Shown: positions 46,237 through 62,225, counted from the stretch's first letter. The stretch: 64,000 nucleotides of DNA from Deinococcus apachensis DSM 19763 (GCF_000381345.1 NZ_KB906400.1:248001-312000), one strand, 5' to 3'. Notes: generated from the letters alone by a model not told the origin. Made by a program: numbers and translations.

Positions 46237-46990
46237 CAATAGCTTCAAAGCGGCCCTGACCCGTGGCGACCGTCTCTACGGCTTCTGGCTGGCCCTGGCG
46301 GACGCCTACAGCGCCGAGCTCTGTGCCGGGGCGGGGTTCGACTGGCTGGTGATCGATGGCGAGCATGCTCCCAACGACGTGCGGAGCATGCTGAGGCAGC
46401 TTCAGGCGGTCGCGCCTTATCCTGCCGCGCCCGTGGTCCGACCCCCTGTCGGTGATCCCGTCCTGATCAAGCAACTCCTCGACATTGGGGCCAGGAACCT
46501 CCTCATCCCGATGGTCGAGTCGGCGGCCCAGGCGCGGGAGATGGTCGCGGCCACCCGCTATCCGCCGCAGGGCATACGCGGCGTGGCGAGCGCCCTGGTG
46601 CGGGCGAGCAGCTTCTCGCGCGACGCGGATTATCTGCGGCACGCGAATGAGGGCGTCTGCCTGCTGCTCCAGGTGGAGACAGCCGGGGCCCTCGGGGAGT
46701 TGGACGACATCGCCCGGGTGGACGGCGTGGACGGCGTGTTCGTCGGCCCCGCCGACCTTGCCGCGAGCATGGGGCACCTGGGGAATCCCGGGCACCCGGA
46801 CGTGCAGGCGGCGATCCGGGACGCGGCGGCGCGGCTTCGCGCCGCGGGCAAGGCGGCGGGCATCCTGGCGACTGACGAGGCGGTGGCCCAGACCTACCTG
46901 GAATGGGGCTACACCTTCGTCGCGGTGGGCGTGGACGTGCTGCTGCTGGCCCGTATGACGAGCGAACTGGCGACGCGGTTCAGGGGGTAG
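46229..46990 (+). CDS. hpaI: 4-hydroxy-2-oxoheptane-1,7-dioate aldolase
   Basis: The protein has 253 residues in the HpcH/HpaI class II aldolase family. It shows [19 protein letters not shown] (metal and base region), [16 protein letters not shown], the QVETAGALG segment with the metal glutamate, and [17 protein letters not shown]. It splits the hydroxy acid into pyruvate and succinic semialdehyde. It is the last gene of the operon; a parS site begins seven bases after its stop. Confidence 0.92.
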   Translation: MADNSFKAALTRGDRLYGFWLALADAYSAELCAGAGFDWLVIDGEHAPNDVRSMLRQLQAVAPYPAAPVVRPPVGDPVLIKQLLDIGARNLLIPMVESAAQAREMVAATRYPPQGIRGVASALVRASSFSRDADYLRHANEGVCLLLQVETAGALGELDDIARVDGVDGVFVGPADLAASMGHLGNPGHPDVQAAIRDAAARLRAAGKAAGILATDEAVAQTYLEWGYTFVAVGVDVLLLARMTSELATRFRG

Positions 46991-46996
46991 GGCGGG

Positions 46997-47018
46997 TTGC
47001 TCGTCACGTGACGAGCAA
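46997..47018. other. parS: parS centromere site 1 (22-bp palindrome)
   Basis: A perfect 22-base palindrome containing GCTCGTCACGTGACGAGC. The same 18-base core occurs at 47400, 55561 and 57271 and nowhere else in the window except a degenerate copy at 60315. Location around parAB and the CACGTG centre, as in classical parS, support the assignment to ParB. Confidence 0.8.
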
Positions 47019-47192
47019 AGAGGGGCGTGGACCTGAAGCTTACTGAGCTCGGTTCCACACCCATTTATTTACACCCCGGGCCATTCGTTGCTGGTCCGCC
47101 CGGGGGTCGCGGTTGGCATCGGTCTCTCTGCTCTGGGCACCGCCAAGCGCCACCTGGTTCACCTCCCAGAGAGTGAAAGTCACCGGGAAAGT

Positions 47193-47408
47193 TTACCAGG
47201 GCAAAAGCTCTCCTCGCCGCGAGAGGTTCTCGGCAGCGCAGTCGAACGGCTCGCGTTGAGTTCGCAGGGGGAGGTAGCCGACGCCGGGCAGCACCGCCAG
47301 ATCCATTCGGCAGGAGGGCTGCCCTTCCTCCATGACATTGAGCCTGAGTGTGGGTGTTCTGGGGACAAATTCCGGAGCGATCCCAAAGAACACCCTTCTG
47401 CTCGTCAC
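47193..47408 (-). CDS. possible small protein or gene remnant between parS sites
   Basis: A 71-codon frame starting from a GTG inside parS2. Its composition is protein-like (FFGIAPEFVPRTPTLRLN, then LPGVGYLPLRTQREP) and the codon use is less GC-biased than its neighbours. After its stop the same frame continues with plausible sequence (TFPVTFTLWEVNQVALGG), so it may be the end of a longer decayed gene. No family is recognised. Confidence 0.3.
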   Translation of the reverse strand: MTSRRVFFGIAPEFVPRTPTLRLNVMEEGQPSCRMDLAVLPGVGYLPLRTQREPFDCAAENLSRRGELLPW

Positions 47409-47424
47409 GTGACGAGCAGAAGGG
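47393..47424. other. parS: parS centromere site 2 (32-bp perfect palindrome)
   Basis: The shared 18-base core is extended on both sides to a perfect 32-base palindrome (arms begin CCCTTCTGCTCGTCAC). It is the longest of the set. It could also act as a hairpin in transcripts, but its core identity with the other sites points to ParB binding. Confidence 0.82.
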
Positions 47425-47468
47425 CCGGGGGGAGAGCCGTGCCCGACTCTCCCCCCTCTCCTGACGGC

Positions 47469-49001
47469 TTAGCGTCTGCGGCCCCGCGCCTTTTGCGGCC
47501 CGACCCGGCCAGCTCCCGTGCCCGTGTCGAGGCGCTGAGCGTTGTGGGGGTGCGGTTTGGCGGTCCGTTTCTGGCCCTGCTGGGCGCGGCCATGACCGGC
47601 TGTCCCCGCCTCGCGCGGGGGGTGCCCCTGCCGGGGTTGGGGTGAACCGGGATTCCCCGGGCGTCCACCTCCGCCTCCCCGGCCCTGACCCTGCTTCTCC
47701 TGGATGGCCTTGTCGATCTGGCCCTCCTCGCGGGTGAGGGTCGGCTGAACGGCGGCGGGCAGGCCGCGGCGCACGTTGCGCCACAGCTCGCGCTGCTCGG
47801 GAATCAGGAGGACGAGGTTCACGCCGGGGCGCCCCGCGCGGGCGGTGCGGCCCGAGCGGTGGACGTGGTCTTCGGCAGTGGAGGCCACGTCCATGTGGAT
47901 GACCAGCCGCACCTCGGGCAGGTCGATGCCGCGCCCGGCGATGTCGGTCGCCACAAGCACACGCGACTGGCCCTCGCGCAACAGGTCCATGGTCCGCTCG
48001 CGCTTCTTCTGATCCATGTTGCCCTGAAGGGCGCTGACCTCCTCGCCGGGGAGCAGGGCGGCCAGCCGCTCGGCGCGGCGTTTGACGAGCGCCTTGGTGC
48101 GGCAGAAGATCACCACGCAGCCGCCCGGGGCGCGCAGGGCCTCGCGCGCGTGCTCGGCGGCCACCTCCAGCACGTCCTCTCGCGTGGTGTGGACGAGCAG
48201 GTGGGTGGCGCCGGTCGCCCCGCCCAGGATGTCGTCACTCTGGGCCGCCTCGGCCGAGCGCTCGGGCGCGATGTCGATGCGCTCGGGGGCGTGCATGAAG
48301 CGCTCCGCGACCTCGCGGATGGCGGCGGGGAAGGTGGCGGAGGCCATGGCGATCTGGAGGTTCCGGCCGGCCGCGGCTTGTGCCGCCCGCAGGATGTCGC
48401 CCACGTCCTTCAGGAAGCCCAGGCTCAGCAGCTCGTCGGCCTCGTCCAGAACGACGTAGCGCAGCCCGGCGAGGGAGAGTTCGCCGCGCGTGATCAGGTC
48501 CTTGAGGCGTCCGGGCGTTCCGGCGATCACGCCCTTGCCGCTCGCCTCGCCCCGGGTCTGGTTGGGTGTGATGCCGCCCGTGATGCGCCCGGCGGGCATC
48601 CCGAGTTCGCGGGCCACGTCGCGGATCTGCACGGCCAGCTCGCGCGTGGGCGTGACGACCAGCACCTCGGGCCGCATGCCGCGCGGCGTCCCCATGCCGA
48701 TGCCGCGGGCGGCGGCCGGGATCAGGAAGGCGAGCGTCTTGCCGCTGCCCGTCCGGGCGGTGGTGATCACGTCGCGCCCGGCAAGCAGGGCGGGGATGGC
48801 TCCGGCCTGCACCGGGGTGGGCGTGCGCCCGCCGAGAAACCTCTGCCAGTCGGTGACAGGGGAAGAGCCGGGAGCAGGCTGCCCGGGACGAGTCCGGTCC
48901 TGGCCTTCCCGATGCTGGCCAGGGCGCGTGGGGGTGGCAGAGCGGTCGGTGGCCTGAGCCGAAGTGCGTTCAGGCTGGTCTTTGGTTCGAGTGGGAGTCA
49001 T
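47469..49001 (-). CDS. DEAD-box RNA helicase
   Basis: The protein has 510 residues. The RecA-like core is complete: Q motif region TPVQAGAIP, motif I ARTGSGKT, Ia [20 protein letters not shown], then motif [12 protein letters not shown] and [13 protein letters not shown]- and C-terminal tails are rich in Gly, Arg, Gln and Pro, likely RNA-binding. It unwinds RNA duplexes, for example in ribosome assembly or cold response. It stands alone. AGGA precedes the ATG at 49001. Confidence 0.92.
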   Translation of the reverse strand: MTPTRTKDQPERTSAQATDRSATPTRPGQHREGQDRTRPGQPAPGSSPVTDWQRFLGGRTPTPVQAGAIPALLAGRDVITTARTGSGKTLAFLIPAAARGIGMGTPRGMRPEVLVVTPTRELAVQIRDVARELGMPAGRITGGITPNQTRGEASGKGVIAGTPGRLKDLITRGELSLAGLRYVVLDEADELLSLGFLKDVGDILRAAQAAAGRNLQIAMASATFPAAIREVAERFMHAPERIDIAPERSAEAAQSDDILGGATGATHLLVHTTREDVLEVAAEHAREALRAPGGCVVIFCRTKALVKRRAERLAALLPGEEVSALQGNMDQKKRERTMDLLREGQSRVLVATDIAGRGIDLPEVRLVIHMDVASTAEDHVHRSGRTARAGRPGVNLVLLIPEQRELWRNVRRGLPAAVQPTLTREEGQIDKAIQEKQGQGRGGGGGRPGNPGSPQPRQGHPPREAGTAGHGRAQQGQKRTAKPHPHNAQRLDTGTGAGRVGPQKARGRRR

Positions 49002-49215
49002 GGAACGTCCTGTCGGCAGAACACACCGCGGGAGGGCGGATGGGCCGCTCCCGGTGGAGGCGCAGCGCTGGAGAGGGCGCTGGGGAAGGAAAGGAACGCC
49101 TCAGGCGGGTCTCGCCTGGCTCTCCGCGCTGCTGGGTCGTCTGCCTGCTGAGGAGGTCTGTTCTGCCGGAGGTTCGACTTCACAGACAAACGGACACAGT
49201 ATGCCGCAAAACCGC

Positions 49216-49233
49216 GCCCCCGACTGTGGGGGC
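49216..49233 (-). terminator. possible terminator of the SPFH-RHH operon
   Basis: GCCCCC and GGGGGC pair around a six-base loop. On the minus strand a TTTT run follows after four bases. It lies 14 bases beyond the stop of the ribbon-helix-helix gene. Confidence 0.4.
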
Positions 49234-49246
49234 CGGGGGTGAGGAG

Positions 49247-49444
49247 TCAGGAGGGCTCTTTGGAGGTCGGGGGGGAGTCCGGCTCAGGCTCGGTCTTCCC
49301 CTTCCAGCGCCCCGCCTGGCGCACACTCTGGGTCAGGAGGTACTCGATCTGGGCGTTGACGCTCCGCAGGTCGTCGGCGGCCCAGCGTTCGAGCGCGGCG
49401 TACAGCTCAGGGCTGATGCGGAGCGGGTAATTCTTGCGGGCCAC
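49247..49444 (-). CDS. Arc/ribbon-helix-helix DNA-binding protein
   Basis: The protein has 65 residues from GTG 49444. The RHH fold is clear: short strand YPLRIS, helix [13 protein letters not shown], turn and helix [12 protein letters not shown], then a charged tail. Such small Arc-like proteins are frequently encoded beside SPFH proteins, probably as autoregulators. It begins 33 bases after the SPFH stop. A cluster of TATCA/TGATA half-sites upstream of the SPFH start is a likely target. Confidence 0.8.
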   Translation of the reverse strand: MARKNYPLRISPELYAALERWAADDLRSVNAQIEYLLTQSVRQAGRWKGKTEPEPDSPPTSKEPS

Positions 49445-49477
49445 AGCCGCCTCACCTCACCTTCCGGGCGACTGCAC

Positions 49478-50392
<915 letters not shown>

Positions 50393-50402
50393 ACCAACCT
50401 CC

Positions 50403-50420
50403 TATCAGGATGATATCATA
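50403..50420. promoter_or_regulatory. clustered TATCA/TGATA half-sites, candidate RHH operator
   Basis: TATCA (50403-50407), TGATA (50411-50415) and TATCA (50414-50418) form an inverted pair with a 3-base gap and the perfect palindrome ATGATATCAT (50410-50419). They overlap the Shine-Dalgarno leader and -10 region (TATGAT, complement of 50415-50420) of the SPFH gene. Confidence 0.5.
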
Positions 50421-50493
50421 TTGATTCTGACCCGGAAAGGGGATGTGCCGGTCCCTACCTTGGAGAAGACCCTGCGCCACCCCGGCCCGGCGG

Positions 50494-50522
50494 TTGTCAC
50501 CCTCCCGCAAAGCACGTATGGT
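50494..50522 (+). promoter_or_regulatory. promoter of the livHMGF operon
   Basis: TTGTCA (50494-50499), a 17-base spacer and TATGGT (50517-50522) make a near-consensus sigma-70 promoter 86 bases upstream of livH. Confidence 0.65.
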
Positions 50523-50607
50523 GCGGCAAATACAATTCCCAGCGGGGCGCGGCGGTGGTGCGGCCCACCTTCCGCCCTTACCGTTTCCCCCAGCCGCCGG
50601 AGTCCCC

Positions 50608-54142
<3,535 letters not shown>

Positions 54143-54171
54143 CGCCATCTCCCCCACCCTTTTGCCCACAT

Positions 54172-54193
54172 GCCCGCGCTCTAGAGTGCGGGC
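54172..54193. promoter_or_regulatory. 22-bp near-palindrome directly before an ATG
   Basis: GCCCGCGCTCTAGAGTGCGGGC has one mismatch from perfect symmetry. It contains a -10-like TAGAGT ending six bases before the ATG at 54194. It could be an operator over a leaderless promoter. It could also be a hairpin after livF, but no T-run follows. Confidence 0.5.
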
Positions 54194-54901
54194 ATGATCG
54201 TTGCCTTCGTGAACCCGGCGGGTGTGCTGATCCCGAACGACCCGTCGGAGGACTTGCGGCCCGCCCAGGCCGCCCTCGCGGCGCTGCTGTCGGGCGCTGA
54301 ACTCATCCCCGTGACTGCTCTGGACGAGGAGGGCATTCTCGACGTTCCGGCGGCCTTCACCTCCTGGCAGGTGCTGCGGCACGGCGCCGTCGTCCTGACC
54401 CCCGACGGCGAGGAGGACCCCGCCTGGCGCCGCCTGACCCTGGAGACCCTGCGCGAGCGCGAGGGGGCGCTCCGCCTCGCCTTCCAGGCCGCCCAGCATA
54501 TCGGCTGGCTGGGGCAACTGGGCACCGAGGCCGAGCTGCACGAGCGTCAGGGCCTCCCGCTGATGGTGACCGTGCGCCACCCCCACGGCGTCGAGCATGC
54601 CTTGAGCGCCGCCGAGCGGGAGTGGCGCACCTGGCTGGACGAGGGGCCTTTCCGGGGAGAGCTGCGCCTGATCGGGGAGGGGGACACCCTCACATTGCTC
54701 CCCCGCGAGGTGAACCCCGAGAGCGCCGTGAACTTCATCCTGTCTGGGCTTGAGGACGTGGACCTGACCCTCGGCGTGAGCGCCCGGGCCTCGGACGCCG
54801 CCTTCCTCGCCCTCTGCGACTACGCGGTGACACCGGGGGACGGCCCGGTCGTCGGTGCCGTCCTCGCCCGCCTCGAGTCCTCCGGCGACGAGGACGAGTG
54901 A
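54194..54901 (+). CDS. degenerate HAD-like protein (inactive phosphatase fold?)
   Basis: The protein has 235 residues. The layout resembles class IIB HAD phosphatases: a first strand (IVAFVNPAGVLIP), a mid segment (SWQVLRHGAVVLTPDGEEDP) and a final DAAFLALCDYAVTPGDG like the usual SD.. motif IV region. Yet the nucleophile DxDGT is replaced by NPAGV and the GDSxxD motif by GVSARASD. So it is either catalytically dead or a regulator; the family call is moderate. It overlaps the next gene as GTGA. Confidence 0.6.
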   Translation: MIVAFVNPAGVLIPNDPSEDLRPAQAALAALLSGAELIPVTALDEEGILDVPAAFTSWQVLRHGAVVLTPDGEEDPAWRRLTLETLREREGALRLAFQAAQHIGWLGQLGTEAELHERQGLPLMVTVRHPHGVEHALSAAEREWRTWLDEGPFRGELRLIGEGDTLTLLPREVNPESAVNFILSGLEDVDLTLGVSARASDAAFLALCDYAVTPGDGPVVGAVLARLESSGDEDE

Positions 54902-55584
54902 GCATGGCCCCTTTCGGGAGTAGGGTCAATGTTCAGGTGCACCGGTTGTACGCGAACGTCTACCTGCTGGAAACGCCTCAGGGGCGGCTCGTCGTGGACG
55001 CCGGAGCCCTCCCCTACGTGCCCCGCTTTGCCCGTCTGCTGCGAAGCTTTCAGCCCGACGCGCTGCTGCTCACCCATCACCACGTCGACCACACAGGAGG
55101 GGCGTTTCTCGCCGCGCGCTTGGGCGTTCCCATCCTCGCCCACCCGGATGAGCATGGCCTGCTGACCGGGGAGGAGCACCGCCTCCCCTCCCCGGCCCGT
55201 CACCCGAGTCTGGGTGAATTCCTCTCGCGGCTTCATCCCAAGGTTCCGGCCTCCGCCCTCCATGCCGCTCGGCCCGGTGAGCAGATTCTGGGCTGGAAGA
55301 TTGTCCACCTCCCCGGCCACACCTCCGGTCAGATCGGCCTCCTGCGGGACGGCGTGTTGGTCGCTGGGGACGCCGTGATTGGTGAGCGCCGCGGAGCGCA
55401 CCTTCCCCGCGCTGCCTACAACGAGGACCATGGGGCGACGGTGGGCACCTTGCACCTCATAGCGGAGCTGGACTTGAGGACAATTCTGCCGGGTCACGGG
55501 GGTCCGCTCACTCCCGGGCAGATCCGGCAGCGGACGGGGCGTTCGCGGGAGGCTGAAGCTGCTCGTCACGTGACGAGCAACTGA
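54898..55584 (+). CDS. metallo-beta-lactamase-fold hydrolase
   Basis: The protein has 228 residues from GTG 54898 (ATG 54904 is an alternative). The HHHVDH metal motif lies near residue 60-65, with PGHTSGQ near 139 and AGDAVIG near 156. The hydrolase substrate is unknown. The last codons (coding RHVTS) lie inside parS3, so the centromere site and the C-terminus coevolve. Coupled to the HAD-like gene and convergent with parB, two bases apart. Confidence 0.85.
   Translation: MSMAPFGSRVNVQVHRLYANVYLLETPQGRLVVDAGALPYVPRFARLLRSFQPDALLLTHHHVDHTGGAFLAARLGVPILAHPDEHGLLTGEEHRLPSPARHPSLGEFLSRLHPKVPASALHAARPGEQILGWKIVHLPGHTSGQIGLLRDGVLVAGDAVIGERRGAHLPRAAYNEDHGATVGTLHLIAELDLRTILPGHGGPLTPGQIRQRTGRSREAEAARHVTSN
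55560..55579. other. parS: parS centromere site 3
   Basis: A perfect 20-base palindrome with the shared core, located at the junction between the convergent metallo-hydrolase and parB genes and inside the former's final codons. Confidence 0.82.
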
Positions 55585-55586
55585 TC

Positions 55587-56465
55587 TCATGCCGAATCGA
55601 GAAGCTCGCCGATCTGCTGAAGGAGCTTTTCCACCTTGCGGCGGCGGGCGGCGTCGAGCCCGGCCAGCGTCTGGCGGTCGGCGAGGCGGCGTGCCACGAC
55701 CTGAACGGGATCGGCCTCCTGTGGTCGGGGAGGGGAGACCTGCTCGCGCAGGGCCTGCACGGTCGCGCCCTCGACCGCCGCCCGGAGCAGTTCGGCCCGC
55801 CTCCCCGGGTCCGCTACCCGCCCAACGACAAGCGCCTTGCGGTAGTCCAGCCCCGCGCGCATGGCCTCCTGCACATCCTCCGGGAGGTTAAGCACGGCGG
55901 CGCGGTTCTTCACGAAGCTGCGCCAGGTTTCCCGCCCCAACGCGCTAAACATGGTGTCGAGCCGGGCGACGGCCTCGGGGTCCTCCTCCGGCCTGCGGTC
56001 GAGGGCGAAGAGCCGGGCGACCGCCTCGTTCGCGGGCACCCCCAGGGTCGAGGCCGCGACCTGGAGGCGGGCGCGCACCTCCTCCAGCACGTTCAGGTCC
56101 TCGCGTTGCAGGTTCTCCACCGCGGCGGCGAGTTGCGCCTGCGCGTCGGTGAGGTTGCGCAGCAGCACGGGCACCTCCGTCAGGCCCGCGAGCCGCGCGG
56201 CCCGCCAACGCCGTTCCCCCGCCACGATCTCGTACCGCCCGTCACCCAACGGCCGCACCAGCAGCGGCTGGAGGATGCCCTGCTCCCGCACGCTGCGGGC
56301 CAGTTCCTCCAGCCCCTCGGGGGAAAAGTGAACGCGCGGTTGAAAGGCCCCCGGCCGGAGGTCCGCCACGGGCAGGGTGGTCGCGGCGGGCTGGCCGAGC
56401 GCTTCCACGCCCTCCACCAGTCCGGTCAGCCGGGCGCCGATGGCGGGCCGGGCCTTGCGGCTCAC
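55587..56465 (-). CDS. parB: chromosome-partitioning protein ParB
   Basis: The protein has 292 residues. The N-terminal ParB/CTPase domain has [12 protein letters not shown] and the GERRWRAA box near residue 83-90. The central helix-turn-helix DNA-binding domain spans about 110-205 ([31 protein letters not shown]). The C-terminal part is a dimerisation region. It loads on parS palindromes and spreads. parB overlaps the end of parA by GTGA, so they form one operon. Confidence 0.95.
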   Translation of the reverse strand: MSRKARPAIGARLTGLVEGVEALGQPAATTLPVADLRPGAFQPRVHFSPEGLEELARSVREQGILQPLLVRPLGDGRYEIVAGERRWRAARLAGLTEVPVLLRNLTDAQAQLAAAVENLQREDLNVLEEVRARLQVAASTLGVPANEAVARLFALDRRPEEDPEAVARLDTMFSALGRETWRSFVKNRAAVLNLPEDVQEAMRAGLDYRKALVVGRVADPGRRAELLRAAVEGATVQALREQVSPPRPQEADPVQVVARRLADRQTLAGLDAARRRKVEKLLQQIGELLDSA

Positions 56466-57238
56466 GCCTTCACCCCGGGGATCTGCACGTTCAGGTGAGC
56501 CGCCCGTGCGATCTCCGCCGTCACCCGCAGCACGTCCTGGTGAACGGGGGAACCCGGCGCGTACACGCCCACCGGCTGCCCGGCACTCGCGCTGTCGTTC
56601 CAGACTGCCCCACGGTCGGGAATTGGGCTGGCGAGGGGGCGCAGCATTCCCTGAAGGGCGGCCAGTGCCTCCCGGTCGTGCGAGCGCCGCGCGTCGTACA
56701 GGGTGGGGACGTACAGCGCCACCGTGAGGTCGGGCCGCAGCTTGCGGTACGTCGCCATCGCCTCCGAGAGTCCCGCCAGCGCGTTCATGCCCTTCTGCCG
56801 GGTGGGGACGGGCACCACCAGATGGTCCGCCGCCAGCGCCCCCAGGATGGACAGTTGCCCCAGGCTGGGCGGGCTGTCGATCAGCACCACGTCGTACCGG
56901 CTTGTTACGAGCTGCAGCGCCTGGCGCAGGTGCAGATGCGCGCCCACCACGCCCATCATCTGTCCCTCCGCCAGGGCCAGGGACACGTCGCTGGGAATCA
57001 GGTCCAGGCCGTGCGCCGCAGTGGGGGAGGGGAGAGGATCGCCGCGCGTCGCGGTGTCGTACACCGTCTGCTCACGCGTGACGCCCGACACCCCCAGCCA
57101 GTCGGTCAGGTTGGCCTGTGGGTCGAGGTCCACGACCAATACGCGAAGCCCGGCCTGCGAGAACGTGTAGCCCACGTCGCGGGTCAGGCTGGACTTCATG
57201 ACCCCTCCCGCATGATTGAAGAACGTCAGCGTCCGCAT
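56462..57238 (-). CDS. parA: partitioning ATPase ParA with altered Walker A
   Basis: The protein has 258 residues in the ParA/Soj family. The Walker A box reads [10 protein letters not shown] (residues 9-18). The catalytic Lys15 is present, but the first 'signature' lysine of the deviant motif (KGGxxKS/T) is alanine. Walker A' is VVDLDPQAN and Walker B VLIDSPPS. It should drive replicon segregation with ParB. parS4 lies 33 bases upstream of the start. TAGGCT plus GGGAG lie just before the ATG, so a leaderless or short-leader transcript is likely. Confidence 0.93.
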   Translation of the reverse strand: MRTLTFFNHAGGVMKSSLTRDVGYTFSQAGLRVLVVDLDPQANLTDWLGVSGVTREQTVYDTATRGDPLPSPTAAHGLDLIPSDVSLALAEGQMMGVVGAHLHLRQALQLVTSRYDVVLIDSPPSLGQLSILGALAADHLVVPVPTRQKGMNALAGLSEAMATYRKLRPDLTVALYVPTLYDARRSHDREALAALQGMLRPLASPIPDRGAVWNDSASAGQPVGVYAPGSPVHQDVLRVTAEIARAAHLNVQIPGVKA

Positions 57239-57270
57239 TTCTCCCAGCCTACATGGAAGAGCCTGCCTTT

Positions 57271-57288
57271 GCTCGTCACGTGACGAGC
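57271..57288. other. parS: parS centromere site 4, upstream of parA
   Basis: Perfect 18-base core 33 bases before the parA start. Position suggests ParB binding may also repress the parAB operon. Confidence 0.82.
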
Positions 57289-57310
57289 GGCAGGAAAGAG
57301 GCCCTTGGAG

Positions 57311-57876
<566 letters not shown>

Positions 57877-57908
57877 TAAAACATCGTCCAGGACGCGCGG
57901 CGACCCGG

Positions 57909-57955
<47 letters not shown>

Positions 57956-57979
57956 GAAAACAACAAACAAGGGGTAACC

Positions 57980-59398
<1,419 letters not shown>

Positions 59399-59406
59399 GG
59401 GAAGAC

Positions 59407-60042
59407 TCAGCGGGGCCGCTTGATCGTCTCGATGCCCGCCCCCGAGTGCAGCACCTCGCCGTAGAGTTCCCAGAGGGCCTGGGCCCCAGTTCCATCCCGG
59501 ATCAGCTTCGAGAAGCGCAGGTAGGCCGCGTGGCCGTCCGGCAGCACGAAGGTGGGCGTGCCGAATACTCCCAAGGCCGCCGCGTCCCGCAGGTCGGCGG
59601 CGAGGGCCTCCCGCAGGACCGCGTCGTCGGCAAGAGTCGCCTCAAGGCGGGTCAGGTCGAGCCCGGCTTCCCCGGCGGCGGCACGAATGGTCCCCTCGTC
59701 CAGTTCCCCCTTGTGTTCATGTCTCGCCCGGAGGAGCGCCAACGTGAAGGCCCAGGCGGCCTCCTCCCCTTGCAGGGCCGCCGCCTGCCCGGCGAGGAAG
59801 GCGCTCAGGCTGGCCTGCTGGGACGGGCTGCCCTCCCCGGCCCCCTGCTCGTGCAGCCACCACGTCGGGTTCTTGCGGTCGGGGTTCTCGGGGTGGTTGC
59901 CCTGCACGAGTGAGAAGTGCCGCAGGCGGAAGGAGAGCCTCTGCTCCCGCCGCAGCACGTCGGCCAGTTCCACTCCGCGCCACGCGAAGGGGCACAGGAA
60001 ATCGAAGTAGAGGTCCGTGGGAGCTGTCCGGGAAGCCGTCAT
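59407..60042 (-). CDS. DsbA-family thioredoxin-fold protein (FrnE/HCCA isomerase-like)
   Basis: The protein has 211 residues. FDFLCPFAWRG near the N-terminus keeps one cysteine (CPxxW) rather than a CxxC pair, as in 2-hydroxychromene-2-carboxylate isomerases and related glutathione-type enzymes. The helical insertion and C-terminal GVFGTPTFVLPDG (cis-Pro loop) are typical of the DsbA family. No signal peptide, so it is cytoplasmic. TAGCGT lies six bases before the ATG, consistent with a leaderless mRNA. Converges with repA. Confidence 0.85.
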   Translation of the reverse strand: MTASRTAPTDLYFDFLCPFAWRGVELADVLRREQRLSFRLRHFSLVQGNHPENPDRKNPTWWLHEQGAGEGSPSQQASLSAFLAGQAAALQGEEAAWAFTLALLRARHEHKGELDEGTIRAAAGEAGLDLTRLEATLADDAVLREALAADLRDAAALGVFGTPTFVLPDGHAAYLRFSKLIRDGTGAQALWELYGEVLHSGAGIETIKRPR

Positions 60043-60223
60043 CCCTGGACGCTAACACGTTCGTCCGGTGGACGGGCCGCTCTGGGCACGCGGAAACGCG
60101 CCCGACTCCTCCCGGTGCCCGCGCCATCCTTGTCCCTCCCCGTGTCTTCCTCTAACGGAGGGGCCAGGACGGCGTCACCGCTCCTGTGGGTGCGTTCGCA
60201 CCGGCGACGAGATGTTCGGCTCT

Positions 60224-60265
60224 CCACACCAGGTGTGGTAAAAGCTGTTCGTGAACATTTTACCA
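60224..60265. promoter_or_regulatory. nested inverted repeats, function unknown
   Basis: CCACACC-A-GGTGTGG (60224-60238) overlaps a second structure, TGGTAAAA-GC-TGTTC-GT-GAACA-TTTTACCA (60236-60265), which is itself a stem within a stem. The AT-rich outer arms look like an operator. The next coding sequences are the decayed tetR and the DsbA-like gene, so it may be the remains of a regulated promoter. Confidence 0.5.
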
Positions 60266-60314
60266 TATCCGACCCAGACGTCATCATCTCGTGTGTCTTT
60301 GGCAATCTTCTTTT

Positions 60315-60334
60315 TGCTCGTCATGCGACGAGCA
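60315..60334. other. degenerate parS-like site
   Basis: The arms TGCTCGTC and GACGAGCA are identical to the true sites, but the centre reads ATGC instead of ACGT. It may be a decayed fifth parS. Confidence 0.55.
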
Positions 60335-60410
60335 GAGCCTCGCGCCCCACAAACTGCTGCCTAACGAGCGGCGCTGGTGGTTGGACATGGTAAGAAATTA
60401 AAGCTTCAAG

Positions 60411-60935
60411 TCAGACCTGCCTCTGGGGAGTGGCCTTGTCGTCTGCCGAGCGTGGAAGCAGTTGCTGCTGGAGCGTGCGGGCCAGCCAGGTCTCGTATTC
60501 GTCGGGTGTCCAGCCCGCTTCAACAACGAATTCCCGGTAAAGTTCGAAGAGCGTCACGGCCTGCAATACCGCCGAGGCCCGTTCCACGTTCAACTCCGGG
60601 GATAGCAGATAAGCACTGTTCTCGATGAAGTGCCGCTGACTGGCGCGGCGGCCGCTGAGGGCCAGTTACAGTTCGGCTTTCGCCTCGGGGTCGGCCCTGC
60701 CGCGCTCTGGTTAAAGCTGCACCATCTCGGCTCCCGTTTCCCACTGCCGCCGGGTTAGGTGGGCCATGAGTTCCAGCCGACGGGAGGGCTCCTCCTGCAT
60801 CAGCGCTTCCTGCGTCAAGTCCCGTTGCTGCGACGCCTGATGCCAGGCTTCCCGGATAGCGTGGAAGATGCCCCGCTTGTTGCCGAAGACGCTGTAAACC
60901 GTGCTGACCTCCACCCCCGCCTCACGTGCAATGTG
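60411..60935 (-). pseudogene. decayed TetR-family regulator
   Basis: One continuous reading frame, interrupted by TAA at 60711-60713 and 60666-60668, spells a TetR protein. HTH part: IAREAGVEVSTVYSVFGNKRG. Middle: RRADPEAKAEL-like. C-terminus: SPELNVERASAVLQ, GWTPDEYETWLARTL. The N-terminal helices before IAREAGV are missing and the sequence runs straight into the start of the snoaL remnant. So the gene has two nonsense codons and a 5' deletion. Confidence 0.8.
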
Positions 60936-60945
60936 TAGGGGAGAT

Positions 60946-61496
60946 ATGGTGGTAGAGCTCAACCGGCAGCTGGCCCTGCAAACCCTCGGGCGCGCCTTTA
61001 ACCAGGACGACATCTCCCTCTTCGACGAGGTGATTCCCAGTCGGGGGTCGACCATTAGGAGCCTCGCGGGACGAACATGTTGCGGCACCTCAAGGAGGCC
61101 GTGCCCATGATGTGGCGGGCCTTCCCCGATCTGCATCACGTGCTGGTCGAGGAGGACATCGTCGCCTTTCACCCCACCATGACCGGGACCCACCTTGGGG
61201 TGTACGACATCGGGCCTTTCCGCACCCTTCCCCCCACCGGCAGGAAAATCAGGATGCGCCATATGCACTTTCTGCGCTGGCAGGACAATAAGAACACCGA
61301 ACTGTGGCACCTGATGGACACGCCCAGCCTGATGCGGCAGCTCACTGGCCCCGAACCGGCACGGACCCTGACCTCCTGCCCCTCCCCCTCCTCAGCGGCG
61401 GGGTGGGCTCTACAGGAAGCGGGGCATCCCGCACGCCTCTACGGAATGAGGAAGCTCCGAGGAGGAGGTGCACTGCCCGGCCCAGACGACGGCTGA
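60946..61496 (+). pseudogene. decayed SnoaL-like ester cyclase
   Basis: An ATG at 60946 (GGGGAG upstream) starts MVVELNRQLALQTLGRAF, then FNQDDISLFDEVIP. The frame then shifts around 61055-61077, after which AVPMMWRAFPDLHHVLVEED and PPTGRKIRMRHMHFLRW continue the SnoaL fold in the +1 frame to about 61350, with a further tail to 61496. The pair with tetR is a common divergent arrangement, here broken. Confidence 0.7.
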
Positions 61497-62208
<712 letters not shown>

Positions 62209-62225
62209 GTCCCGGCTCTCGCCCA

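Noticed and set aside
47393..47424. Palindrome as a transcription terminator for the helicase gene
   Set aside because: No T-run follows, and the core is shared with three other sites around parAB, so ParB binding is the simpler reading.
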